A DNA stretch of 64,000 nucleotides from Alphaproteobacteria bacterium (GTDB taxonomy: Bacteria; Pseudomonadota; Alphaproteobacteria; Sphingomonadales; Emcibacteraceae): NCBI GenBank assembly GCA_030428615.1, contig JAUIDN010000010.1, positions 1 through 64,000 on the forward strand, written 5' to 3'. Below, piece after piece: positions 8,364 through 17,236 of this stretch; position 1 is the first letter of the stretch, and each line of letters opens with the position of its first letter. The notes under the pieces are model-generated. The model had not been told where the DNA came from, did not search any database, and was given only the letters and a program-made list of their open reading frames with translations. Both the position numbers and the translations under genes were made by a program.

Positions 8364-9818
8364 TTAATAGAACTTGGCTTTTTGTATATAAGTATCTGCT
8401 GTTTCGGGTGCTTTCTCATCATCACTGTTATGTACAATTGATACAGATGAATTTCCTGAAAATTGGACAACGTCTTTCGGTAGTGAAATAGTGGCAATGG
8501 TACCTTTATATTGGCCACGCTTCAGTTTGATTTTCCCACCGTGAAGTTCAACGAGTGCGCGGGCAACAGGAATGCCAAATCCTGCCCCCTGACCAACTTG
8601 TGTAGAAAGTCCATCAAGCTGACCATATGTGGTGAGAATTTTATCAAGGTCCTTTTTGGCGATACCACAGCCAGTATCTTTAATCTGAATGATATAATCA
8701 TTCTGGTCACCCTGAGTGGCATAAATGACAACCTTGCCGCCTTCCGGTGTAAATTTCACCGCATTAAAGGCCAGATTAATAAGGGCCTGCCTGATTTTCT
8801 TCACATCCAAATATAATAAAGGGATCGATTTATCGACATCATATGAGATATCAATGTCTTTGGCACGGGCCTTGTTTTCCACAATGTTATGAGTGGACTG
8901 AATAATATTAAGCATGGAAACGGGTTCCGGTTCCAATTTGGTTTGCCTTGTTTCAATAAGCGATAAATCAAGAATTTGATCCACGAGACCCAGCAACTTT
9001 TCGCCGGATCTGTTGATATCCAGAATATATTCTTCATATTGGGGGATGGCAATTTTACCAAATACCTTTTCATTAATGATTTGTGAATAACCAATAATGG
9101 CATTTAATGGTGTTCGAAGCTCGTGGCTCATACTTGCGAGAAACATGGATTTAGCATTGTTGGCGGCATGTTCGCTTTTTGCCAATTCCTCAAATCCGAC
9201 CCTCAAACACACCGTTTTCACCAACGACAGGTATGAATTCCGCATTGATATCAGCAGGTAAAATATAAATACCACCGTAATTAACGATACGTATATATAT
9301 TCTGTAAAGTCGGAGAATAATACATAAATCAATGGTGGTACTAAAGTTAACAGCGCGTAACTTGCTGCGGCGACTGGAATAGAAAATAGCATGGTTATTC
9401 CCCCTGCCGATGTTCCGATTACAAGCATAGACAAAAGCAAATGGCCTACACCGGATGTATTGTTGAAGGACGTTACGAAAAACAGTCCCCACGCTCCACC
9501 ACCAATGATCGCATTAGTAAGGGCCCTTATATGTAGTCTTTTTGGTGGGTTTTTGGGGCGTGCTTTGTTTCGGTGCCTATACCAGTTCTTGAGCAGCATA
9601 AAGGCCTGATATTGAAAACAGGCAAGCCACATGACCGATACCAAACCGTTCCCGCCACTCATATATAGATAAGAGACAATAATGATGGAGTTAATGGAAT
9701 AGATCGCGGCAGCGAGAGGCTCGCTACCATGCAGCAATTCCATTCGTTCAAAGTTTAATTCCCTTTCTTCCGCTTTGTTAAGGGGAGGGCTTAACCATAG
9801 TGATACCCATCTACGCAT
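8364..9818 (-). CDS. Membrane-bound sensor histidine kinase
   Basis: The N-terminal ~200 residues contain about six hydrophobic segments with short loops and no large periplasmic sensor domain. A HisKA domain follows (SMSHELRTPLNAIIGYSQ, phospho-acceptor His near residue 232), then a HATPase_c domain with N box (NLAFNAVKFTPEGG), DTGCGI and a G-rich ATP lid (GQGAGFGIPVARAL). The fusion resembles PleC/DivJ-like alphaproteobacterial kinases in the catalytic half. There is no receiver domain and no adjacent response-regulator gene, so it is an orphan kinase whose partner is elsewhere. I prefer ATG 9818; a TTG two codons upstream is also possible. The stimulus is unknown. Confidence 0.85.
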   Translation of the reverse strand: MRRWVSLWLSPPLNKAEERELNFERMELLHGSEPLAAAIYSINSIIIVSYLYMSGGNGLVSVMWLACFQYQAFMLLKNWYRHRNKARPKNPPKRLHIRALTNAIIGGGAWGLFFVTSFNNTSGVGHLLLSMLVIGTSAGGITMLFSIPVAAASYALLTLVPPLIYVLFSDFTEYIYVSLITVVFIFYLLISMRNSYLSLVKTVCLRVGFEELAKSEHAANNAKSMFLASMSHELRTPLNAIIGYSQIINEKVFGKIAIPQYEEYILDINRSGEKLLGLVDQILDLSLIETRQTKLEPEPVSMLNIIQSTHNIVENKARAKDIDISYDVDKSIPLLYLDVKKIRQALINLAFNAVKFTPEGGKVVIYATQGDQNDYIIQIKDTGCGIAKKDLDKILTTYGQLDGLSTQVGQGAGFGIPVARALVELHGGKIKLKRGQYKGTIATISLPKDVVQFSGNSSVSIVHNSDDEKAPETADTYIQKAKFY

Positions 9819-10025
9819 ACACAAAGTTCTCTGTATCTTCTGTTATTCAAAACTTAAAGGACACATTGATATATATAATATATATATTAATATTTATATA
9901 ATGAGATAGTGCGACGTTGCGAAGACCAATACACATGCCATAACATAAATGTGATAGTATGTTAGTGGAAACTGTAGAATTATTTTAATATGATTTCCAA
10001 AAGTTGAACGAAGCAGGAAATTAAG

Positions 10026-10976
10026 ATGTTAATCAGAAACAAAGATTCTTGGGAATTAAGCGAAAATGAGGTCACGTCTGAAAGTGATTACAAATCCCGC
10101 CGGGAATTTATCAAGGCGGCCGGAATTGTCAGCGTTGGCGCCACGGCCGGTTTGTTAAACCCGAGCTTAGCGATGGCAACCTTAAAAACCGCCACAGGAC
10201 CCTATAGTGGTGAAGATATCAGAGATGAATTGAATGATTATAATGCCATTACAAACTATAACAATTTTTATGAATTTGGCATCAACAAGGATGACCCCGC
10301 CAAATATTCCCATACACTGGTGGCAAAACCCTGGTCCGTCACCGTTGACGGTCACTGCGAAAATCCCGGCACCTATGGTATCGAAGATCTTATTGATTTC
10401 AACAAGTTGGAGGAACGTATTTACCGTATGCGCTGCGTAGAAGCATGGTCAATGGTCATTCCATGGAATGGCGTGCCACTGTCTGAAGTGATTAATAAGC
10501 TGAAACCGACAAACCGGGCAAAATATGTTTACTTTGAAACTCTCGTGGATGAGAAACAAATGCCTGGCCAAAGAAGAAATGTGATTAAATGGCCGTATAG
10601 AGAAGGCCTCAGGATGGATGAAGCCATGCACCCGCTTGCCATGATCGCGGTGGGGATATACGGCGAAGAACTTTTAAACCAGAATGGAGCCCCGCTAAGG
10701 TTGGTGGTGCCCTGGAAATACGGGTTTAAGGGTGTGAAGTCCATTGTGAAAATTTCATTCGTTGAAGACGAACCAAACACGAGCTGGATGAGGCTTGCCC
10801 CTCACGAATACGGGTTCTACGCAAATGTAAATCCCGAGGTTTCCCATCCCCGCTGGTCACAAGCGAAAGAACGCCGCATCGGTGATTTCAGCCGACGCCG
10901 CACGCTTATGTTCAATGGGTACGGTGAGCAGGTCGCCCATCTTTACAGCGGAATGGATTTAAGAAAAAATTTCTAA
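10026..10976 (+). CDS. msrP: Protein-methionine-sulfoxide reductase catalytic subunit MsrP
   Basis: A 316-residue periplasmic molybdopterin enzyme that repairs oxidised Met residues in envelope proteins. A twin-arginine export signal ([10 protein letters not shown], residues 24-33, cleavage near SLAMA) precedes a sulfite-oxidase-fold domain. C137 in [11 protein letters not shown] is the molybdenum ligand, and the C-terminal [19 protein letters not shown] is typical of the YedY family. AGGA lies 7 nt before the start. Its stop overlaps the msrQ start by one base (TAATG), so the two are translationally coupled and form the usual MsrPQ pair. Confidence 0.95.
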   Translation: MLIRNKDSWELSENEVTSESDYKSRREFIKAAGIVSVGATAGLLNPSLAMATLKTATGPYSGEDIRDELNDYNAITNYNNFYEFGINKDDPAKYSHTLVAKPWSVTVDGHCENPGTYGIEDLIDFNKLEERIYRMRCVEAWSMVIPWNGVPLSEVINKLKPTNRAKYVYFETLVDEKQMPGQRRNVIKWPYREGLRMDEAMHPLAMIAVGIYGEELLNQNGAPLRLVVPWKYGFKGVKSIVKISFVEDEPNTSWMRLAPHEYGFYANVNPEVSHPRWSQAKERRIGDFSRRRTLMFNGYGEQVAHLYSGMDLRKNF

Positions 10977-11614
10977 TGATAAACAACTTTCTGGCAAAAA
11001 CCGACTGGCGAAGGCCCGTCATTCACCTGATTTGCGCACTGCCTGCCATATGGCTTGGTCATCAGATGTGGCTGTGGTACAGTTTTGCGCCACACCAGCT
11101 TTCAGCAAACCCGATCGAATATATTACAGATTTTACCGGTGGCTGGACAGTAAGGTTCCTGCTGATCACTCTGACAATTACACCTCTGGCAAAATTGACC
11201 AAATGGCGGATGTTGAAATACCGCCGGGCTGTTGGTTTATACGCGTTCTTTTATGCGCTTCTGCATTTTCTTAATTATATGGTGCTTGATTATTTCTTTG
11301 ATTGGGAATTGATCATCGAAGACATTTTTAAGCGACCGGCAATTACGTTTGGTATGCTTGCCTTTACGATGCTTATCCCGCTGGCGGTGACATCTTTTAA
11401 ATTTATGATGAAAAAAATGGGCAAAAATTGGCAGAAGTTGCATCAGACGCTCTACACCCTAACAATATTCGCAATCATCCATAACTATATGATGGTAAAA
11501 GCAGATGTACTTATACCCCTTATCCATGCTATGATCCTTTCGGTTTTATTAGGGTATCGCGTCTACTTGAATTATAAAAAAAGAAAGATACGTTCTAAAA
11601 ATCAGATAGCATGA
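10976..11614 (+). CDS. msrQ: Heme-binding membrane subunit MsrQ
   Basis: A 212-residue integral membrane protein with about six transmembrane helices, in the ferric-reductase-like YedZ family. It passes electrons from the respiratory chain or flavin reductases to MsrP. Candidate heme-ligand histidines are in YALLHFLNY (near residue 93), WQKLHQTLY and FAIIHNYMMV. The start overlaps the msrP stop by one base, and its own stop overlaps the start of the yjbQ-like gene (ATGA), giving a compact three-gene operon. Confidence 0.93.
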   Translation: MINNFLAKTDWRRPVIHLICALPAIWLGHQMWLWYSFAPHQLSANPIEYITDFTGGWTVRFLLITLTITPLAKLTKWRMLKYRRAVGLYAFFYALLHFLNYMVLDYFFDWELIIEDIFKRPAITFGMLAFTMLIPLAVTSFKFMMKKMGKNWQKLHQTLYTLTIFAIIHNYMMVKADVLIPLIHAMILSVLLGYRVYLNYKKRKIRSKNQIA

Positions 11615-12030
11615 AACAATTCTCACATCAGATTACATTTCAAACAACCGGTTCCAGTCTTCTGGATGTAACAGGGCCTATTCGTGAATGGGTATTGAGG
11701 CAGGGACTGTCTGAAGGGTTACTGACAATTTTTATCCGTCATACGTCAGCCTCACTCACCATCCAGGAAAATGCGGATCCCGATGTGCTGTTTGATCTCA
11801 ATAATTTCTTTCGCCAGCTGGTTCCTGAAGACCGGCAGCTTTATCGGCACAATACCGAAGGTGCCGATGACATGCCTGCACACATTAAATCTGCCCTTAC
11901 CCAAACCCAGCTTAGTGTGCCGATCGAATCAAAAGACATGGTGCTCGGCACATGGCAAGGTATCTATATATTTGAACATCGCGCACACGCACACAAAAGA
12001 ACCATATCTCTTCATTTAATGGGCGAATAA
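11611..12030 (+). CDS. yjbQ: YjbQ/UPF0047 family protein (secondary thiamine-phosphate synthase-like)
   Basis: A 139-residue single-domain protein of the UPF0047 family. The conserved FIRHTSASLTIQENADPDV, the HNTEGADDMPAHIKSAL stretch and the final GTWQGIYIFEHRAHAHKRTI are all present. Family members show weak thiamine-phosphate synthase activity; their physiological role is unsettled. It overlaps msrQ by 4 nt (ATGA). Co-transcription with msrPQ looks certain, but a functional connection is not obvious. Confidence 0.9.
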   Translation: MKQFSHQITFQTTGSSLLDVTGPIREWVLRQGLSEGLLTIFIRHTSASLTIQENADPDVLFDLNNFFRQLVPEDRQLYRHNTEGADDMPAHIKSALTQTQLSVPIESKDMVLGTWQGIYIFEHRAHAHKRTISLHLMGE

Positions 12031-12087
12031 GACCTGTACAACCGGAAACCAACCTGTTTATAATCTGGCAAATTTAAGGAGCAGCTG

Positions 12088-13356
12088 ATGGAAAAATTAA
12101 TATCTGAAAACAAACTATTAGACACCCGTCGCGGGCTTTTGAAATCAGCTGGACTTGGTGCACTTGCTTTAATGGGTTTATCTAATTCCAACGCGATAGC
12201 ACAAGGCATTGATTTTAAAAATAGCAAAAGTGTGGATGACGACAGACTTTTTGCAGAAGTTCGCAATCAATTGATGCTGAAAAACAATCTCATCTACCTT
12301 AATACAGGAACGTTGGGTCCCGCACCAAAACATATTATTGGCAAAATTTCAGCTCTCCTCACCAGACTTGAATCTAATCCAGCCATAGAAAATTTTGGCC
12401 CCATGGGAGCCGAAATGAATAAGGTTCGCAGCAAGGTAGCGTCCTTCATGGGCGCTGATGAAGATGAAATCATCATGACCCGAAATACAACGGAGGGCAT
12501 AAACACGGTGTGTTCCAGTATCGATTGGGCGGCTGGTGATGAAATACTGACGACAAATCATGAACATGGTGGTGCCGAAACCGGACTTAACCATCTTGCA
12601 AACACAAAGGGGGCGGTAATAAAAAAAATTACCATGCCATACCCTGCAAAATCGAAAGATCAGTTGTTGAAACTGGTGTCTGATAATATTACCAATAAAA
12701 CAAAGATCCTTCTGCTTAGCCATGTCGAGACCGTAACCGGCCTTCGCTGGCCGATTAAAGAGGTAGCGGCAATGATTGAAGGGCGGGATATTCTCTTTAT
12801 CGTCGATGGTGCGCAGGCCCCGGGAATGCTGGATATCAATCTTCATGATCTGGGATGCGATGTATATGCGTGCAGTGGGCATAAATGGATTATGGGACCC
12901 AAGGAAACCGGCGTTTTATATTTACGAAAAAATATACAGGACCGCATCCATAGCGTTTTTCTTTCGGGTGGATACAATGTTTATTCCGCTTCGTCGGGAA
13001 CCCGCAATGCCCCCAATATTATTGCATTCGGCGATGTCTTGGATTGGCATACGTCAATCGGAACCAAGCGAATTGAGCAACGGTGCATGACACTAGCCGG
13101 TTATTGCCGCGAAAAATTATCCGATATTTCGGGTGTAAAAATTATTAGCCCGGATAATCCGGAATTATCGTCAGCAATTGTTAGTTTTAGTCTGGATGAA
13201 AGCATAGCAAACCGGGATGTATTCACGACAATGCGGGACGAAGGCATAACAATCAAAAGACTATCGCAATATAATGCAATTCGAATTTCAAACCACATGT
13301 TCACAACCAACGCAGATGTGGATCAAATGATCTCGCAACTCAAGGCGTTCTTATAA
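12088..13356 (+). CDS. Tat-exported class V aminotransferase-fold PLP enzyme
   Basis: This 422-residue protein has a twin-arginine signal (DTRRGLLKSAG, residues 12-22; Ala-Ile-Ala cleavage site near 38) followed by a complete class V aminotransferase fold. The PLP lysine is K266 in SGHKW, and D240 in VDGAQ should contact the pyridine nitrogen. It resembles the isopenicillin-N-epimerase-like/CsdA-like branch, whose members include epimerases, lyases and desulfurases. It lacks an evident active-site Cys loop of a cysteine desulfurase. Tat export would let a folded, PLP-loaded enzyme reach the periplasm. AAGGAG lies 8 nt before the ATG. The substrate is unknown. A second enzyme of this design lies at 32936-34195. 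Confidence 0.85.
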   Translation: MEKLISENKLLDTRRGLLKSAGLGALALMGLSNSNAIAQGIDFKNSKSVDDDRLFAEVRNQLMLKNNLIYLNTGTLGPAPKHIIGKISALLTRLESNPAIENFGPMGAEMNKVRSKVASFMGADEDEIIMTRNTTEGINTVCSSIDWAAGDEILTTNHEHGGAETGLNHLANTKGAVIKKITMPYPAKSKDQLLKLVSDNITNKTKILLLSHVETVTGLRWPIKEVAAMIEGRDILFIVDGAQAPGMLDINLHDLGCDVYACSGHKWIMGPKETGVLYLRKNIQDRIHSVFLSGGYNVYSASSGTRNAPNIIAFGDVLDWHTSIGTKRIEQRCMTLAGYCREKLSDISGVKIISPDNPELSSAIVSFSLDESIANRDVFTTMRDEGITIKRLSQYNAIRISNHMFTTNADVDQMISQLKAFL

Positions 13357-13389
13357 GCTCCGAAACAATTATTATTCCGGAGCTTATAA
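13351..13389. terminator. Bidirectional hairpin terminator
   Basis: A perfect 12-bp stem, TTATAAGCTCCG paired with CGGAGCTTATAA (13351-13362 and 13378-13389), encloses a 15-nt loop. It sits exactly between the converging ends of the PLP enzyme gene and the DUF481 gene and overlaps the former's stop codon. U/A-rich flanks are short, so termination could be moderate in each direction. Confidence 0.7.
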
Positions 13390-13394
13390 AAGAC

Positions 13395-14372
13395 TTAGAA
13401 ATCATATAAAACACCGATACGGGTAATCGTATCGGTTTTTTTACGGTCAATCGGTGCATCACGGTTATAAAGTACATCAAACGACAACTTGCCGCTAAGG
13501 GCACCACTCACTTTCAATGTTAAATCAGATTTATTTTCTATCACAACCTTGCTTCCAACGAATATTTTCGTTTCATTCTCAAAGTCAGTGCGCTCATTGA
13601 TATTCCACGTGAAAAGGCTGCTCGCATACCCTGTCACATCAGTCTGGTAATCCTCCATCGCTTCCGGTTTGGTGATCAGCACTGCCGGACCGGCTTCAAC
13701 ATTCCATTTAAATTGGTCATTATCAAATACCCTGATCCCATAGCCTGCATTCAATGTAAACCGTTTGTTAAATGCACCAAAACTATCGCTCTCGTAACTG
13801 GCAAAACCGGTGAGATAGGAAATATCATTAATGCTGTAATCGTTCTTAAACGCGACACCATAGCGGCGTTTGTTTGTAACAGAGTTACTGGTATTAATAT
13901 CAAAATATCCGGTCACGGTCTGCTGGAATGGGCCAGATTCCCGAACGAGCTTGGTTGCCGCACCAAAGGATTTCTGACTTGTATTCCCGGTTGAAAAGAG
14001 ACCATTAAGTTCAATTTGTTTATCCCAGCCCGGCAAAAAAGCCTGTGATAATTTCTCAGCACCATCGTCTGAAAATATTGTCCCCTCAACAGGTGACGGC
14101 GTGGCTTCTGCGGGCGCGGGTTCCGGTTCCGGCACTGGTGCTGGCTCTGGCATTATTTGTGCGGCAACTTCCCTTATTTCCGCTTCATCATCGGGGCTCG
14201 CTGCAATAAGAAGTTCCACAAGCGTTGCGAAATCCTTGCCGCCGTCTTTCTTTGAAGCAACCATAAGTAAATTAAATTGTTCGGGAGTTACTTCCGCGTT
14301 AGCAACGCTCGGAAGCAAAGGAAGGCAAAACAGCCCGCATGTCAGGGCCGTTCTACTAAACTTGGTTATCAT
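13395..14372 (-). CDS. DUF481-domain outer-membrane protein
   Basis: A 325-residue protein with a Sec signal peptide (1-26, cleavage after VANA), a helical region, a Pro/Glu/Ala-rich linker (about 74-95) and a C-terminal DUF481 beta-barrel-like domain (about 112-325). The barrel shows alternating aromatic strands and ends in F (GVLYDF), typical of BAM-inserted outer-membrane proteins. Function is unknown: DUF481/YdiY proteins are often salt- or stress-induced in gammaproteobacteria. It follows the YceI gene by 14 nt on the same strand, so the two are likely co-transcribed. Confidence 0.85.
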   Translation of the reverse strand: MITKFSRTALTCGLFCLPLLPSVANAEVTPEQFNLLMVASKKDGGKDFATLVELLIAASPDDEAEIREVAAQIMPEPAPVPEPEPAPAEATPSPVEGTIFSDDGAEKLSQAFLPGWDKQIELNGLFSTGNTSQKSFGAATKLVRESGPFQQTVTGYFDINTSNSVTNKRRYGVAFKNDYSINDISYLTGFASYESDSFGAFNKRFTLNAGYGIRVFDNDQFKWNVEAGPAVLITKPEAMEDYQTDVTGYASSLFTWNINERTDFENETKIFVGSKVVIENKSDLTLKVSGALSGKLSFDVLYNRDAPIDRKKTDTITRIGVLYDF

Positions 14373-14386
14373 CGTTTCGTCTTATC

Positions 14387-14980
14387 CTATTTCGTGAAAG
14401 TTAAATAAAATGACATGGGAACAACCGATGCGATGGTATCCAGACCCGCCAGATTGCGTAATTGTTCCAAGGCGTCGAGCAATTCATAATCATCAGCATC
14501 AATAAAAATAACACCGTGCGGTATCACCATGACTTTATTTTCCGCCAGCCGTGTTACGACAAGTGAGACATCATGCTCGACTTTCTCACCAACAAGTTCA
14601 AGTGCAATCGTGGCCTCAATAACGCGACTAGTACCAACGGCCTGATCATTATGTGCCTCAAGATTCATATCTCCTGTCAGTTTGGCAGAAGGATTATCGG
14701 CAACCTTAAAGACGATATCTTTCATGCGCTGGTCACGTAACTCAAGCTGCGTATCAACGGATGCCAGGTCAATGTCAATATTGACGTGTCCGTTATCGTC
14801 GATCGTACCGGATATGGTTTTAAACATATTGGTTTCGCCAATCATGTCATTTTTGATTGTACCGTACGAAAGATTTGAATTGCTTGCGTCCAAAATCCAC
14901 TCTGCATGTGCAGAGTTAGAAAATAAAGAAGCTGCGGCAATCATGGTAATCGTGCCGAGAATAAGTTTGATTTTGCTCAT
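14387..14980 (-). CDS. YceI-family periplasmic lipocalin-like protein
   Basis: A 197-residue protein with a signal peptide (MSKIKLILGTITMIAAASLFSNSAHA, cleaved before EWIL) and a YceI-type domain: WxLDxxxSxLxYxxIK, a conserved RDQRMKDIVF and a final SFYLTFTK. Family members form a lipocalin-like barrel that binds isoprenoid quinones or fatty amides in the periplasm. Several residues deviate from canonical YceI (for example no clear HSxVxFxxxH opening), so it is a divergent member. I chose ATG 14980, where the signal peptide begins properly; ATG 15016 would add 12 hydrophilic residues. Confidence 0.82.
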   Translation of the reverse strand: MSKIKLILGTITMIAAASLFSNSAHAEWILDASNSNLSYGTIKNDMIGETNMFKTISGTIDDNGHVNIDIDLASVDTQLELRDQRMKDIVFKVADNPSAKLTGDMNLEAHNDQAVGTSRVIEATIALELVGEKVEHDVSLVVTRLAENKVMVIPHGVIFIDADDYELLDALEQLRNLAGLDTIASVVPMSFYLTFTK

Positions 14981-15068
14981 TGTTGCACCCTGTTTTAGAA
15001 TTTTATTTAAGATCATTCCTTACAGAGTATATCTCACATGGCGCCAGATCATGCAAGATTTATTCACT

Positions 15069-17225
15069 TCAGTCCTGGTAAAAACGTTTACCTTCCGCTT
15101 TCATTTTCCGCAGGGAATCAGGAACTTTAAACATAAAGCCGTGCTTTTCATGAAGCTCGTCACATTCGCTTACGAACTTATCCACACCAATTGTGTCGAT
15201 CATACTGATCGGGCCACCGGTCCAAGGCGCAAACCCCCAGCCGAAAATAGCCCCGATGTCGGCATCTTCGGGTGATGTGACAACATTTTCCTCCATACAG
15301 CGTACAACCTCAAGGGCCTGTCTGTACATAAGTCTTTTTGTGACGTCTTCCGGCTTTGGCTGTTCTTCAGCTATTGGAAAATATTCTGCGATGCCGGGCC
15401 ACAAATATTTTGTGTCACCTTCCGGATATTCATAAAACCCTTTACGGGTTTTCTTGCCCATACGGCCCAGTTCATAAAGTTTTGCGATAACGGCATGACT
15501 GGCCTCAGCCGGAAATTTATCACCAAGGGCTTTTTTTGTGGCTTCGCTAATATGGTGGCTAAGATCAATGCCGACCTCATCATTCACAGCGAACGGCCCG
15601 ACGGCCATACCAGCATAAACACCACAATTTTCAATCAGGGCGGGGGAAATTCCTTCCGCAAGCATGTTGGATGCTTCAAGCGGGTAAGTCATAAAGCAGC
15701 GACTGGTATAAAAACCGCGGCTATCGTTTACGACAATTGGTGTTTTACGGATTTGGCGCGCAAAATCCAACGCTTTTGCCAATGCTTCATCATCCGTCTT
15801 TTTACCAAGAATAATTTCCACAAGGGGCATTTTTTCCACAGGCGAGAAAAAATGGATACCAATAAATTTGTCTTCCGCAGCATATGATTTGGCGAGCATC
15901 CTGATTGGCAAGGTGGATGTATTTGAGCCGTAAATGCATCCTTCGGGAATAACAGCTTCTGCCTTTTTCGTGACATCGGCTTTTACGTCCGGATCTTCCA
16001 ACACGGCTTCAATAATAAGATCACACCCTTCAAGATCGGCGTAATCTGTTGTTGGTTTGATCAGATTTAGTATTTCTTCACCTTTTTCAGGGGTAACCTT
16101 TTTTCTTTGTATGCCTTTTTCAATTATTGATTTTGAGTAATCTTTGCCTTTTTCCGCAAATTTCTGCTCCCTGTCCAACAATATGACTTCAATACCGGCC
16201 TTTGCTGAAACATAGGCTATTCCCGCTCCCATTAAACCAGCACCGAGCATACCAAGTTTTTTGGTTTTTGCTTCAGGCATATCTTTTGGGCGGCGAATGA
16301 GTTTGTCTGCCTTATTTTTATTTATGAACAAGGTGCGGATCATATTCGGCGCGACATCACCCATAAGTTGTTCGCAGAAATATCTGCTTTCAACATCAAT
16401 CGCCTGATCCATCGGTAACTGGTGTCCTTCATAAACAGCTGAAAGTATCGCCACTGTGGCCGGATAATTGTTTTTGGTCTGCTTTTGGGTCATCGCAGGA
16501 GCGCCCATAAAGGTTTGCACGATATTGGGGTCATATACACCCTGACCGCCCGGAATTTTAAATCGCTTCTGATCCCACGGCTGCTCTGCCTTGCCGCCGC
16601 TCAAAATCCACTCTTTCGCCTTCGCCACAATCTGATCAGCCGGTGCGACTTCGTGGATAACTCCGTTTGAAAGCGCCTGTTTTGGTGTCATGTTTTTGCC
16701 CTGAAGCAGAAATGGCAGTGCAAGCTGAATACCCATCAGGCGCGGCAACCGCTGCGTTCCACCCGCGCCCGGAATAAGCCCGATCTGAACTTCCGGTAGT
16801 CCAAGCTTTATTTTCTCATTGTCAGCAGCCACGCGGTAATGACATGCCAATGACAATTCAAGTCCGCCGCCAAGCGTAAGCCCGTTGATGGCAACAGCAA
16901 TCGGCTTGCCACAGGTTTCCATTTCGCGAAACAACTTATTGAGTGAGAAGGAGGATTTAAATATGTCTTCCGGACTTTTATTATCACGCCCGGCCAGATC
17001 ACCAAGAACCATATTCAGATCAGCGCCGGCAAGAAATGCATTGTCCTTGCCGGATGTGATTACTGCGCCTTTAATATTATCCTCTTTGGAAATTTTACTT
17101 ATGTGGGCTTCCAGCTCACTCATAAAATCCTTATTTATGACGTTCATGGATTGCCCTTCCACGTCAATGGTCAAAAGGGCAATTCCATCATTATCGAGAT
17201 CAAATTTTATTGCTTTATTAGTCAT
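15069..17225 (-). CDS. Bifunctional enoyl-CoA hydratase / 3-hydroxyacyl-CoA dehydrogenase (FadJ/FadB-like)
   Basis: This 718-residue beta-oxidation enzyme has an N-terminal crotonase domain (AGADLN near 66-71, GGGLELSLACHYRVA for the oxyanion hole, GLIPGAGGTQRLPRL) and a C-terminal NAD-binding hydroxyacyl-CoA dehydrogenase (GLMGAGIAY in the Rossmann loop, IGIHFFSPVEKMPLVEI with the catalytic His, then NDSRGFYTSRC). It hydrates trans-2-enoyl-CoA and oxidises the resulting L-3-hydroxyacyl-CoA. It is the last gene of a three-gene operon with the thiolase (11-nt gap) and the acyl-CoA dehydrogenase upstream. GGGAGAAG precedes the ATG. Confidence 0.93.
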   Translation of the reverse strand: MTNKAIKFDLDNDGIALLTIDVEGQSMNVINKDFMSELEAHISKISKEDNIKGAVITSGKDNAFLAGADLNMVLGDLAGRDNKSPEDIFKSSFSLNKLFREMETCGKPIAVAINGLTLGGGLELSLACHYRVAADNEKIKLGLPEVQIGLIPGAGGTQRLPRLMGIQLALPFLLQGKNMTPKQALSNGVIHEVAPADQIVAKAKEWILSGGKAEQPWDQKRFKIPGGQGVYDPNIVQTFMGAPAMTQKQTKNNYPATVAILSAVYEGHQLPMDQAIDVESRYFCEQLMGDVAPNMIRTLFINKNKADKLIRRPKDMPEAKTKKLGMLGAGLMGAGIAYVSAKAGIEVILLDREQKFAEKGKDYSKSIIEKGIQRKKVTPEKGEEILNLIKPTTDYADLEGCDLIIEAVLEDPDVKADVTKKAEAVIPEGCIYGSNTSTLPIRMLAKSYAAEDKFIGIHFFSPVEKMPLVEIILGKKTDDEALAKALDFARQIRKTPIVVNDSRGFYTSRCFMTYPLEASNMLAEGISPALIENCGVYAGMAVGPFAVNDEVGIDLSHHISEATKKALGDKFPAEASHAVIAKLYELGRMGKKTRKGFYEYPEGDTKYLWPGIAEYFPIAEEQPKPEDVTKRLMYRQALEVVRCMEENVVTSPEDADIGAIFGWGFAPWTGGPISMIDTIGVDKFVSECDELHEKHGFMFKVPDSLRKMKAEGKRFYQD

Positions 17226-17236
17226 GATCTTCTCCC

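Noticed and set aside
9867-9901. AT-repeat tract as a replication origin or microsatellite
   Set aside because: It is a short TA-rich promoter region between divergent genes; no DnaA boxes or iterated unit of note.
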